Shown here: positions 1 through 7,834 of the stretch, in pieces
Layout: every line of letters starts with the position of its first letter
Numbering within the stretch: the first letter of the stretch is position 1
Source of the DNA: Azospirillum brasilense
GTDB lineage: Bacteria; Pseudomonadota; Alphaproteobacteria; Azospirillales; Azospirillaceae
Length of the DNA stretch: 59,362 nt
Direction of reading: 5' to 3'
Assembly (NCBI RefSeq): GCF_003349955.1
Contig: NZ_QLKQ01000048.1
Coordinates: 1-59,362 of the forward strand
Made by a program: the position numbers and the translations under genes
Notes under the pieces: model-generated
What the model was told of the DNA's origin: nothing
What the model saw: only the letters and a program-made list of their open reading frames with translations
Database searches by the model: none

Positions 1-395
1 GTCAGTGGACCGGGTTCCGGCGGCTTGCGCGGCGCGTTCGGATCGGGCGGGGACTGCGGCGTGTCGCGCGCCTCGCGCGTCTCCTCCTTGGGCGGCGGCG
101 GGGGCGGACGCCACAGGCGGAAACAGTCGGTGAAGGTGGCTTCCTTGCAGGCTTTCAGCAGCTCCTTCGGGTCCGGCGCCACGACCAGCGGGCTGAACGG
201 GGCGGGCGGAAACGCCGCGGGCTCCGGCGGCAGAGGGTCTTCCGGTGCGACCGGCGGCTCCTCCACGAATCCCGGTGGCAACACCCGCTCGGCGGCGGTG
301 GCGGCGGTGCCCGCGAAGGCCAGAAACGCCAGGGACAGGAGAGCGATCGGGACGCGCAAGGGAATCCGGAAAAAGAAAGCGGGCCGAGCGTCCAT
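1..395 (-). CDS. Secreted proline-rich hypothetical protein (3' end cut by window edge)
   Basis: An open frame starts at the ATG at 395 and runs off the left edge, giving about 131 codons. The first 34 residues read as a Sec signal peptide: a basic start (MDARPAFFFRIPLR), a hydrophobic core, and an alanine-rich end (TAATAA). The mature part has a proline-rich stretch, a short cysteine-containing segment (ELLKACKEATFTDCFRLW, about residues 74-91), then six consecutive prolines and a charged proline-rich tail. I do not recognise the family. Export to the periplasm or envelope is inferred from the leader only. The C-terminus lies outside the window. Confidence 0.6.
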   Translation of the reverse strand, partial: MDARPAFFFRIPLRVPIALLSLAFLAFAGTAATAAERVLPPGFVEEPPVAPEDPLPPEPAAFPPAPFSPLVVAPDPKELLKACKEATFTDCFRLWRPPPPPPKEETREARDTPQSPPDPNAPRKPPEPGPL

Positions 396-456
396 TATGG
401 CGCCCTGCCCGCTGCATAGCCACGGACAAATCCTTGCCCCGGCACACCCGCCTCCG

Positions 457-741
457 TCAGGAGCGCGGCAGGCTGTCGCTCGGGGTGGCGTGCAGCGCCC
501 AAGCGGCCAGTTCGGACCGCAGGGCGGCAATCTTGCTGCTTTCCGTCGGGTTGGTTTCCTTGCGCCAGGCGTCGCTGATGATTTCCAGAAGACGGGCGCG
601 GCCGGCGTTGTCGCGCGACAGCTCCTGGATGCGCAGCACCGCGGCACCGGGCGACAACTGCTCCTGCCGGGCGACCAGGGTCACCTGATCGGCCAGGAAG
701 GCGGTGATCGAAAAGTGTGTTGGATCGGTCTGCAAACGCAT
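457..741 (-). CDS. Small hypothetical protein, 94 aa
   Basis: The ATG at 741 is chosen because GGGAGGAGG lies about 9 bases upstream; the frame stays open further but without a better site. The product (MRLQTDPTHF...) has no signal peptide or membrane segment. It looks mostly alpha-helical, with charged segments such as RLLEIISDAWRKE in the middle. I do not recognise the family. It lies downstream of hflX on the same strand, separated by 172 bases that hold a large inverted repeat, so it may be a separate unit. Function unknown. Confidence 0.6.
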   Translation of the reverse strand: MRLQTDPTHFSITAFLADQVTLVARQEQLSPGAAVLRIQELSRDNAGRARLLEIISDAWRKETNPTESSKIAALRSELAAWALHATPSDSLPRS

Positions 742-846
742 AGGCGGGCCTCCTCCCGGGGATAACCCATCGGCTCCCCATGTCGAATATCGGGGGCGCG
801 TTGGGAAAAGGCTACACCTCGGACGTCGTAGGCCGGGTCTGAAATC

Positions 847-893
847 GGGCGCGTCATGTCGTCGCATGTGCACGAACGAATTATGACGCGCCC
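847..893. repeat. Perfect 11-bp inverted repeat between hflX and the 94-aa gene
   Basis: GGGCGCGTCAT at 847-857 is matched exactly by its reverse complement at 883-893, with a 25-base spacer that can pair further at its ends (TCGT with ACGA). No T-run follows on either strand, so it is not a classic Rho-independent terminator. It may end hflX mRNA in a factor-dependent way, stabilise a 3' end, or be a protein-binding site upstream of the small gene. Confidence 0.6.
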
Positions 894-913
894 AACTCCT
901 TTATGGCGAAAGA

Positions 914-2239
914 TCAGCCGTGCACGAACCGTTTCTCGAAACGGGCCAGATCCGCCGGGTCGATGGCCACCTGGATGTGGGCCTGGACCTCGTCGTCCCG
1001 CCGTTCCAACACCTCACCTTTTTCATAGAGCCACGCGAGCGCCGCCCCGTCCCCCAACTCCACGGACAGGTCCACCACATGGCGGTGGGCGTTCATCCGC
1101 TGGTCGAGCAGCCGGTCGAGATCGGCGATCCCCGCCCCCGACAGGGCGGACACCGCCACGGCGCGCGGGTTGCGGGCCGTCTGGGCCAGGATCGCCTCGC
1201 GGGATTCCTCGTCGAGCGCGTCGATCTTGTTCAGCACCTCGATCACGCGGTCGTCGGCGTCCGGGTCGATGCCCATGTCGCTCATGACCTCGTGCACGTC
1301 GGCCTTCTGGGCCTCGCTGTCCTGGTGGGAGACGTCGCGGACGTGCAGGATGATGTCGGCGGCGTCGACCTCCTCCAGCGTGGCGCGGAAGGCGGCGACG
1401 AGGCCGTGCGGCAGGTCGGAGATGAAACCCACCGTGTCCGACAGGATCACCTTGCGGCCGGACGGCAGGGTCACCTGACGCATCGTCGGGTCCAGCGTGG
1501 CGAACAGCAGGTCCTTGGCGAAGACGTCGGCGTTGGCCAGCCGGTTGAACAGCGTCGACTTGCCGGCGTTGGTGTAGCCGACCAGAGCCACCACCGGGTA
1601 CGGCACCTTGGCGCGGGCCTTGCGGTGCAAGCCGCGGGTGCGGCGGACCTCCTCCAGCTCCTTCTTGATCTTGACGATGCGGTCGCCGATCAGGCGGCGG
1701 TCCATCTCAAGCTGGGATTCGCCGGGACCGCCGAGGAAGCCGAAGCCGCCGCGCTGGCGTTCCAGGTGGGTCCAGGAACGGACGAGGCGCGATTTCTGGT
1801 AGGTCAGGGCAGCCAGCTCGACCTGGAGCATGCCTTCGCGCGTGCGGGCGCGGGCGCCGAAGATCTCCAGGATCAGGCCGGTGCGGTCGATGACCTTGAC
1901 CTTGAGGGCTTTTTCCAGATTGCGCTGCTGCACCGGCGACAGCGCGTGGTCGAGGATGACGAGGGACGCCTCCGTCTCCTCCACGATCTGGGCAAAATGC
2001 TCCACCGTCCCCGACCCGAGTAGGATCGAAGGCTGCGGGCGGTTCACCCGCGCGCATTCGGCGTGCACGACCTCCAGATCGATGGCGCGGGCAAGGCCCA
2101 CCGCCTCGTCCAGGCAGGATTCGGGATGGCGCAGGACCCCGTCCGCCTCATTGCGGAGGACGGGGTGGACCACGATGGCGCGGCCGGAGGCATCAGGCGT
2201 CCGGCCGTTGCCATTGGTCGAAAAATCAGACGTTTTCAC
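914..2239 (-). CDS. hflX: GTPase HflX
   Basis: Ribosome-associated GTPase of the HflX family, which splits stalled or heat-damaged 70S ribosomes. The product is 441 aa. It has the HflX N-terminal domain (about 20-130, including the LLGSGTVE stretch at 73-80), a glycine-rich linker (GGFGFLGGPGESQLE, 164-178), then the G domain: G1 GYTNAGKS at 221-228, G3 DTVGF at 268-272 and G4 NKID at 337-340. The start is a GTG at 2239, which lies inside hfq, so the two genes overlap by 14 bases and are probably translationally coupled. The hfq-hflX pairing is classic in proteobacteria. Confidence 0.95.
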   Translation of the reverse strand: MKTSDFSTNGNGRTPDASGRAIVVHPVLRNEADGVLRHPESCLDEAVGLARAIDLEVVHAECARVNRPQPSILLGSGTVEHFAQIVEETEASLVILDHALSPVQQRNLEKALKVKVIDRTGLILEIFGARARTREGMLQVELAALTYQKSRLVRSWTHLERQRGGFGFLGGPGESQLEMDRRLIGDRIVKIKKELEEVRRTRGLHRKARAKVPYPVVALVGYTNAGKSTLFNRLANADVFAKDLLFATLDPTMRQVTLPSGRKVILSDTVGFISDLPHGLVAAFRATLEEVDAADIILHVRDVSHQDSEAQKADVHEVMSDMGIDPDADDRVIEVLNKIDALDEESREAILAQTARNPRAVAVSALSGAGIADLDRLLDQRMNAHRHVVDLSVELGDGAALAWLYEKGEVLERRDDEVQAHIQVAIDPADLARFEKRFVHG

Positions 2240-2474
2240 CTTCCTTGGGCGGCTCGAAAAGTTGGATCGGATGCGCGGGCATCACGGTGGAGATGGCGTG
2301 CTTGTAGACGAGCTGCGAATGCGCATCGCGCCGCAGCAGTACCGAGAAGTTGTCGAACCAGGTGATGATTCCCTGAAGTTTAACACCGTTCACGAGGAAC
2401 ACGGTCACGGGAGTCTTGTTCTTGCGGACGTGGTTGAGGAACACGTCCTGCACATTTTGGCTTTTTTCAGACAT
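2226..2474 (-). CDS. hfq: RNA chaperone Hfq
   Basis: Sm-like RNA chaperone that pairs small RNAs with mRNAs as a hexamer. The product is 82 aa, typical of alphaproteobacterial Hfq, with almost no C-terminal extension. The Sm1 motif (VFLVNGVKLQGIITWFDNFS) and the YKHAIST Sm2 segment are both present. The ATG at 2474 follows GAAGGGGGCGACATAAA, a good Shine-Dalgarno. It overlaps the start of hflX by 14 bases. In nitrogen-fixing alphaproteobacteria Hfq also affects nif expression (family knowledge), which suits the neighbourhood. Confidence 0.97.
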   Translation of the reverse strand: MSEKSQNVQDVFLNHVRKNKTPVTVFLVNGVKLQGIITWFDNFSVLLRRDAHSQLVYKHAISTVMPAHPIQLFEPPKEGENV

Positions 2475-2569
2475 TTTATGTCGCCCCCTTCTTCAGTGTT
2501 TTTTGGGGCCCCTTGTTGGAAGCCCGCCCCCTGCAGCGATAAGGTCATGGTTGGTCGCAACCGTCTCGA

Positions 2570-3271
2570 CTACTGGTCATCCGATATGGTGTCACCACCG
2601 CTGCCCACCAAGCCGCACAATGCATGGCACGTGTCGTACCGATGGGCCGGAGGGAAGCGGGTGAAGCCGCTGCCCTCGCCCGCCCCTATTAGCACCGGGA
2701 CCATTCCCGCGCCATGGGCACATTCCATGTCGATGTCGGCGTCCCCCACGAACCAGACGTCCGGGCCCGGCGGAATGTTCGCCGGTTCCAGAGCCATCAG
2801 CACCGGCGCGCTGTGCGGCTTGTCGAATTCGGCGTCATGGGCACCGACCAGACGGCCGAAAAATCCGGTCCAGCCCAGCGCGTCGGCTTCCGCCCGCAGG
2901 AAACGGCCGGTCTTGTTCGACACCACCGCCTGATAGATCCCGCGCTCGGCGAAGCCGCGCAGCAGGGATTCCGCGCCTGGCAGGGGCCGGAGATGCTCCA
3001 GGTGATGCGCCTCGAAATAGGCGTAGAAAAGGTCGCGCGCGTCGGTCCAGCGCTCGCCGAAGATGCGGGGGAAACTGTCGCGCAGCGACTGCTTGATGCG
3101 CTCCCGCGCCTCCTCCTCGGTCCAGGCCGGATGGCCGAAGGTGACCAGGGCGTGGTTCAGCGCGGCGCGCACGGTGCCCCAGTTGTCGACCAGCGTGTTG
3201 TCCCAGTCGTAGAGGACGGCGCGCGGCAGAACGGGCAGACGGTCGATGACGGCGGCGGCGGCGTCGCTCAT
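2570..3271 (-). CDS. HAD-superfamily hydrolase (phosphatase)
   Basis: A 233-aa HAD hydrolase of the phosphoglycolate phosphatase/Cof-like subclass. Motif I is YDWDNT with aspartates at about 22 and 24, motif II/III lie around VVSNKTG, and motif IV is VGDADIDMECA. Substrate cannot be read from sequence. The ATG at 3271 overlaps the stop of the upstream aminotransferase by four bases (ATGA), so the two are translationally coupled. A phosphatase for a phosphorylated sugar or glycolate is the default guess. Confidence 0.85.
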   Translation of the reverse strand: MSDAAAAVIDRLPVLPRAVLYDWDNTLVDNWGTVRAALNHALVTFGHPAWTEEEARERIKQSLRDSFPRIFGERWTDARDLFYAYFEAHHLEHLRPLPGAESLLRGFAERGIYQAVVSNKTGRFLRAEADALGWTGFFGRLVGAHDAEFDKPHSAPVLMALEPANIPPGPDVWFVGDADIDMECAHGAGMVPVLIGAGEGSGFTRFPPAHRYDTCHALCGLVGSGGDTISDDQ

Positions 3272-4131
3272 GACGGCACCCCGGCGGCCACGTAATCGAG
3301 ATAGGCCTGCCGCAGCATCCGGGTGACCGGCCCCGGCCTGCCCTCGCCCACCGGCTTGCCGTCGATGCGGGTCACCGGCAGAGCGAAGGTGCCGGCCGAG
3401 GACACGAAGGCCTCGCGGGCGGCGAGCGCCTCCGCCACCGTGAAGCTGCGCTCCTCCACCGGGATGCCGCGCTCCCCGGCCAGCCGCAGGAGCGACTGGC
3501 GGGTGATGCCGTTGAGGATCTTTTGCGACGGGGCGCGGGTCACCAGCACGCCGTCCTGCGTGACGATCCAGGCGTTGGAGGAGGAGCCCTCCGTCACCGT
3601 GCCGTCCTCGTCGACCAGCCACGCCTCGTAGGCGCCCGATTCGGCGGCCTGCTGCTTGGCCAGCACCGGGGCGAGCAGGCCGACCGTCTTGATGTCGCAC
3701 CGGCCCCAACGGATGTCGGGCGCCGTGACCACGGCCACGCCCTTCTCAAGCTGCTCCGGCTTGGCGAAGGCGCTAACCCGCTTGACGGTCATCACCAGGG
3801 TCGAGGGGACGTTCGCCGGGAACTTGAAGTCACGCGGGGCGGCGCCGCGGGTGACCTGGAGGTACAGCGACCCGTTGCGGACGCCGTTCCGCCGCACCAG
3901 TTCGTGGGCGATCATCGTGACGACGCGCGGGGCCGCCGGCCAGTCCATGCGCAGCTCCGACAGGCTGCGGCCCAGACGCTCCATATGGCCGTCCAGGTCC
4001 GCGAAGCGCCCGTCGAGGAGGGTGACCACCTCATAGACGCCGTCGGCGAACTGGAAGCCGCGGTCTTCCACATGAACCGCCGCCTGCCGGTGCGGCAGGT
4101 AACGGCCGTTGACGTATGCCCATCGAGCCAT
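3268..4131 (-). CDS. Class IV aminotransferase, D-amino-acid transaminase type
   Basis: PLP enzyme of fold type IV, 287 aa. The catalytic lysine is K148 in CDIKTVGLL, a D-amino-acid transaminase signature, and EGSSSNAW is the conserved phosphate-binding segment. The likely reaction is transamination between D-alanine or D-glutamate and 2-oxoacids. Branched-chain aminotransferase or aminodeoxychorismate lyase are less likely given the lysine context. The ATG at 4131 is preferred over an in-frame TTG eight codons earlier because the protein then begins MARWAYVNG, as expected for the family. It overlaps the HAD gene by four bases. Confidence 0.88.
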   Translation of the reverse strand: MARWAYVNGRYLPHRQAAVHVEDRGFQFADGVYEVVTLLDGRFADLDGHMERLGRSLSELRMDWPAAPRVVTMIAHELVRRNGVRNGSLYLQVTRGAAPRDFKFPANVPSTLVMTVKRVSAFAKPEQLEKGVAVVTAPDIRWGRCDIKTVGLLAPVLAKQQAAESGAYEAWLVDEDGTVTEGSSSNAWIVTQDGVLVTRAPSQKILNGITRQSLLRLAGERGIPVEERSFTVAEALAAREAFVSSAGTFALPVTRIDGKPVGEGRPGPVTRMLRQAYLDYVAAGVPS

Positions 4132-4173
4132 GGAGGTTCTTTTTGTTGGTGCCAAAAACGATACGGGAGGCGA

Positions 4174-5550
4174 TCAGAAGAATTCAAGCCGGACGGCGAA
4201 CATCTTTTCCACCTTTTTCACCTGACCGGCGGTGGCCAGGATGATGACGCGGTCCTTTGGACGGATCACCGTGGCCGGGCGCGGGATGATGACCTCGTCG
4301 CCGCGCACGATCGCTCCGACGATGACCCCGGAGGGCAGCTTCACCTCGCGCAGCGGTGTGTTCACCACCGCGGAGGTTTCCAGCGCCTCCGCCTCGATGA
4401 CCTCGGCGAAGCCGTCGCGCAGGCTGTGCACCGCACGGATGCGGCCGCGCCGGACGTGCTGGAGGATGTTCGACACGGTGATGGCGCGCGGGCTGACCAC
4501 CGCGTCGATCCCCAGCGGCGACACCAGCGAGGTGTAGGACGCCTTGTTGATCAGTGTGATGGCGCGCTTCGCCCCGTGCCGCTTGGCGAGCAGCGAGGAG
4601 AGGATGTTGCCCTCGTCGTCGTTGGTCACGGCGACCACCGTCTCGGTGGCGCGGACGTTGGCCTCCTCCAGGATTTCCGGGTCCAGCCCGTCGCCGTGCA
4701 GCACCATGGTGCGCGACAGGCGCTGCGCCACGAACTGGGCGCGGCTGCGGTTCATCTCGATGATGCGGGCGGTGACCTGGGGGTGCTTCGCCTCCAGCTC
4801 CTCCGCCAGACAGAGCCCGATGTTGCCGCCGCCCAGGATGATGATGCGGCGGGCCTCCACCTCCTCGTGGCCGAAGGCGGCCATGGCGCGGTTCAGATGG
4901 CGGTTGTCGCAGGCGAAATAGACCTCGTCGCCGGGCAGCATCTGGTCGTCGCCACCGGGGATGAAGGAGCGGTCGTTGCGGATGATCGCCACCACCTCCA
5001 GCCCGAGGTCGGGGAACAGGCCGGTCAATTGGCGCAGCGGCGTGTGCAGCACCGGGCAGGTTTCGGTGCAGAGCACGCCGACGACGCGGACCTTGCCGTC
5101 CGCCAGCGGGATCATGTCGAAGGCGCCCGGCACCTGGAGCCGGCGGGCGATGGCCCGCGCCACCGCGATCTCCGGCGAGATGATGACATCGATCGGCATG
5201 TGGTCGCGGCTGAACAGGTCCGCCCAGATCGGCTTCAGATAGCTCTGGTTGCGCACGCGGGCGATCTTGGTCGGCACCTTGAACAGGGCGTGCGCGACCT
5301 CGCAGGCGACCATGTTGATCTCGTCGATCTGGGTGACCGCGATGATCATGTCGGTCTCGCCCGCCCCCGCCGCCTCCAGCACGTCGGGGTGCGACGCGTG
5401 GCCGACCATGGCCTGCACGTCGAGCGTGTCGCTGATCCGCTGGATGAGTTCCGGCGAATGGTCGATCACCGTGACGTTGTTGCCCTCGGACGCCAGATAG
5501 CGCGCGATGTTCGAGCCGACCTGCCCGGCTCCGCAAACGATGACCTTCAC
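4174..5550 (-). CDS. trkA: Trk system potassium transporter NAD-binding subunit TrkA
   Basis: Peripheral membrane regulatory subunit of the Trk K+ uptake channel. The GTG at 5550 gives VKVIVCGAGQVG at the N-terminus and a length of 458 aa, the usual TrkA size; longer readings add unrelated residues. Two tandem RCK modules are visible: nucleotide-binding GAGQVG near residue 8 and GGGNIG near the middle, each followed by an RCK-C domain. trkA next to ntrX and the aminotransferase-hfq-hflX set is conserved in Azospirillum relatives. No trkH is in the window. Confidence 0.93.
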   Translation of the reverse strand: MKVIVCGAGQVGSNIARYLASEGNNVTVIDHSPELIQRISDTLDVQAMVGHASHPDVLEAAGAGETDMIIAVTQIDEINMVACEVAHALFKVPTKIARVRNQSYLKPIWADLFSRDHMPIDVIISPEIAVARAIARRLQVPGAFDMIPLADGKVRVVGVLCTETCPVLHTPLRQLTGLFPDLGLEVVAIIRNDRSFIPGGDDQMLPGDEVYFACDNRHLNRAMAAFGHEEVEARRIIILGGGNIGLCLAEELEAKHPQVTARIIEMNRSRAQFVAQRLSRTMVLHGDGLDPEILEEANVRATETVVAVTNDDEGNILSSLLAKRHGAKRAITLINKASYTSLVSPLGIDAVVSPRAITVSNILQHVRRGRIRAVHSLRDGFAEVIEAEALETSAVVNTPLREVKLPSGVIVGAIVRGDEVIIPRPATVIRPKDRVIILATAGQVKKVEKMFAVRLEFF

Positions 5551-5683
5551 GGCCTTTGCACCCTTCCCCGCCCATTTTCCAGGCACTTAGGACAGGGACC
5601 TTATCATTTTGCGGCAGGACGCACCAACTCTATGTTCGCGAAGGGAAATACGGGCCAACCTGCCGACGTCGACCGGAAGAGGG

Positions 5684-5709
5684 ATGATGGGTGCGCCCTG
5701 CCCCATCAC
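5684..5709 (-). terminator. Possible hairpin downstream of the 102-aa gene
   Basis: ATGATGGG at 5684-5691 pairs imperfectly with CCCATCAC at 5702-5709 around a 10-base loop. It lies 50 bases past the stop of the small orphan gene. There is no U-run, so termination is only a possibility. Confidence 0.25.
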
Positions 5710-5760
5710 CCTCCCCCCGTCGGTCACCGCGCGGCGGAGACCCGTCTGCCGGGCTTGGCG

Positions 5761-6069
5761 TCAGCTGTTGTCGATCGTGTAATAGAACTGCGTGACGACG
5801 CCTTCCGGAGCACCGTCCTTGCGGGTGTCGAAGTTGAAGTCCTGCGACCGGCCGTCGATGTTGACCGATCCCTGGACGTGGGCCGGCCCGCTGAAGTTCA
5901 CACCGATCAGAAGAAGCTGATTCACGCCGGGCTGGAGATTGCCGGTCAGCACGACCTGTTCGTTGATCGATTCGCCACCGCCAATGCGGTTGTAAACCTG
6001 AGCGCCGTTCAGATAAGCAACAAGCTGGTTGTCGGTGTAATTGACCGTCAGGACAGCAGTGGTCGCCAT
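5761..6069 (-). CDS. Orphan small beta-strand-rich protein, 102 aa
   Basis: The ATG at 6069 is set by GAGGAGGAATCACAAT directly upstream. The product begins MATTAVLTVNY and alternates hydrophobic and polar residues throughout (QLVAYLNGAQVYN, LLLIGVNFSGPAHVQGSVNIDG, VVTQFYYTID). This suggests a single beta-sandwich domain of lectin or carbohydrate-binding type. There is no signal peptide, no cysteine and no membrane segment. I do not recognise the family. Its codons are less G/C-biased than its neighbours and it lies in an AT-richer patch with its own consensus-like promoter, which suggests acquisition by transfer and good expression. Confidence 0.7.
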   Translation of the reverse strand: MATTAVLTVNYTDNQLVAYLNGAQVYNRIGGGESINEQVVLTGNLQPGVNQLLLIGVNFSGPAHVQGSVNIDGRSQDFNFDTRKDGAPEGVVTQFYYTIDNS

Positions 6070-6125
6070 ATTGTGATTCCTCCTCATAAAAGAAAATTGT
6101 GTTTGTTGTTAAGCGCGCTCACGAG

Positions 6126-6154
6126 ATAATAAATATTTAGGCAATTACCTTCAA
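6126..6154 (-). promoter_or_regulatory. Sigma-70-type promoter for the 102-aa gene
   Basis: Reading the minus strand, TTGAAG (6149-6154) and TATTAT (6126-6131) are separated by exactly 17 bases, matching 4/6 and 5/6 of the -35 and -10 consensus. The start site would fall near 6118, leaving about 50 bases of leader before the ATG at 6069. The match is unusually good for this GC-rich genome. Confidence 0.55.
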
Positions 6155-6330
6155 TCAACGCCAAAAGCGTTACTCGGTATTTCACAAAATATATAAATAC
6201 AATGGTATTTAACGTTCGCTTGAGTAAAGCAGGATGGTTCATCAAGAGGCATCGGGAATGATGGACTTATCGAAACACAATTCCAGACGACGCATCCATG
6301 ACACACGCTGACAGGCACCGCTTCCCGACA

Positions 6331-6387
6331 AAATAAAAGCAGGCTCCCATGCCGCCCGCGTTCGGGACATGCTCGGGAAGCCTGCTT
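6331..6387 (-). terminator. Rho-independent terminator of the ntrYX unit
   Basis: On the minus strand AAGCAGGCT (6379-6387) pairs perfectly with AGCCTGCTT (6337-6345), with inner CATG/CATG and CCCG/CGGG pairs. The sequence continues into TTTTATTTTG. Stem plus T-rich tail about 45 bases after the ntrX stop makes this a convincing terminator. Confidence 0.8.
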
Positions 6388-6433
6388 CAGGAGAAAAGAC
6401 GGCGCCTCGTGCTGGACGATGTGCTGGGAAAGT

Positions 6434-7834
6434 CTACTCGACGAACAGCTTGCCCTTCTCGCTGCCGTGCACGCCAAGCGACTTCAGCTTCCGGTGCAAG
6501 GCGGAACGCTCCATACCCACGAAGGAGGCGGTGCGGGAGATGTTGCCGCCGAAGCGCGTCACCTGGGCCAGCAGATACTCGCGCTCGAACACTTCGCGGG
6601 CCTCGCGGAGCGGCAGGCCCATGATCTCGCCACCCTTGTCCCATTTCAGGACCGTGGGGGTGATGGCGCCGATTTCCGGCGGGAGCTGGTCGGCGCGGAT
6701 CGGCTCCTTGGGGTCGCCCTGCGCCATGATGAGCAGCCAATCCACCACATTGCGCAGCTGGCGCACGTTGCCCGGCCAGTCGTAGGCCTGAAGCGCGGCC
6801 ATGGCGTCCTCACCGAAGTCGCGGGCCGGCAGTCCGGCGGCCTCAGCCGAGCGCTGCATGAAGTGGCGGGCCAGCAACGGGATGTCCTCGCGCCGCTCGG
6901 CCAGCGAGGGCACGCGGATCGGCACCACGGCGAGACGATAGAACAGGTCCTGACGGAAGCGGCCCTGGTCGATCTCCGCCTGGAGGTCGCGGTTGGAGGT
7001 GGCGACGACGCGCACATCGACCTCGACCCGCTGGCCGCCGCCGACCCGCTCGAACACCTGCTCCTGCAGGGCGCGAACGATCTTGCCCTGGGTCTCCAGC
7101 GGCATGTCGGCCACCTCGTCGAGCAGCAGCGTGCCGCCGTGCGCCTGCTCGAAGGTGCCGATCTTGCGCCCGCCTCCGTCCACCCCGGCCTCGGTCCCGA
7201 ACAGCTCCATCTCCAGCCGGTCGGGGCGCATGGTGGCGCAGTTCAGCCCGACGAAGGGACCGCCGGCGCGGCGCGACCGGGCGTGAATCAGCCGGGCCAC
7301 CACCTCCTTGCCGGAACCGGCGGGGCCGGTGACGAGGACGCGGCTGCCGGTCGGCGCCACCTTCTCGATGCTCTGGCGGACGTGGTTGACGGCGGCGGAC
7401 CGGCCGATCAGTTCGACCTCGCCGCCGGCCCGCAGCTTCAGCTCCTCGTTCTCGCGCTTCAGCCGGGCGGCCTCGATGGCGCGGTCCACCATCAGCAGCA
7501 GCCGGTCGGCCTTGAAGGGCTTTTCGATGAAGTCGTAGGCGCCGATCTTGATGGCCGAAACCGCGGTCTCGATGTTGCCGTGGCCCGAGATCATGATGAC
7601 CGGCAGGTTCCGGTGGTCGCGCATCAGCTGTTCGAGGATCTGAAGCCCGTCAAGTCGGCTGCCCTGCAGCCAGATGTCCAGAACCACGAGGCTCGGACGG
7701 CGCGCGGAGACCTGGGCGAACGCCTGATCGGCGTCGGCGGCCTCGCGCGTCTTCATGCCTTCGTCGTTCAGGATGCCGGCGATCAGCATCCGGATGTCCG
7801 CTTCGTCGTCGACGATCAGAATGTCATGCGCCAT
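6434..7834 (-). CDS. ntrX: Two-component response regulator NtrX
   Basis: NtrC-family response regulator of the NtrYX pair, involved in nitrogen and redox/envelope control in alphaproteobacteria; 466 aa. Order: receiver domain (1-120) with phospho-acceptor in VVLDIWLQG, AAA+ domain with a variant Walker A (GPAGSGKE) and Walker B (LLLDEV), and a C-terminal FIS-type helix-turn-helix (SRTASFVGMERSALHRKLK). The sigma-54 contact loop GAFTGA is absent: ELFGTEAGVDGGGRKIG replaces it, as known for NtrX, so it probably does not activate sigma-54 directly. The ATG at 7834 overlaps ntrY by 11 bases. Confidence 0.95.
   Translation of the reverse strand: MAHDILIVDDEADIRMLIAGILNDEGMKTREAADADQAFAQVSARRPSLVVLDIWLQGSRLDGLQILEQLMRDHRNLPVIMISGHGNIETAVSAIKIGAYDFIEKPFKADRLLLMVDRAIEAARLKRENEELKLRAGGEVELIGRSAAVNHVRQSIEKVAPTGSRVLVTGPAGSGKEVVARLIHARSRRAGGPFVGLNCATMRPDRLEMELFGTEAGVDGGGRKIGTFEQAHGGTLLLDEVADMPLETQGKIVRALQEQVFERVGGGQRVEVDVRVVATSNRDLQAEIDQGRFRQDLFYRLAVVPIRVPSLAERREDIPLLARHFMQRSAEAAGLPARDFGEDAMAALQAYDWPGNVRQLRNVVDWLLIMAQGDPKEPIRADQLPPEIGAITPTVLKWDKGGEIMGLPLREAREVFEREYLLAQVTRFGGNISRTASFVGMERSALHRKLKSLGVHGSEKGKLFVE

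Larger units (their letters stand above)
6070..6433. other. AT-rich intergenic region between the orphan gene and ntrX
   Basis: This 364-base stretch holds the promoter at 6126-6154, a small AACGC/GCGTT hairpin at 6157-6171 and the ntrX terminator at 6331-6387. Its middle part (about 6172-6330) shows no convincing gene. A minus-strand frame covering it is cysteine-rich and lacks a ribosome-binding site. Base composition is clearly more A+T-rich than the surrounding chromosome. Confidence 0.6.

Noticed and set aside
2490..2520. GGGGCCCC with an A/T-run near the hfq leader as a terminator of the HAD gene
   Set aside because: The eight-base palindrome has no loop, so it cannot form a stable RNA hairpin; the adjacent run is on the wrong side for the minus-strand transcript.
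6151..6477. A 108-codon minus-strand frame over the ntrX terminator
   Set aside because: It spans the terminator hairpin and the 3' end of ntrX, is cysteine/serine-rich and has no ribosome-binding site.
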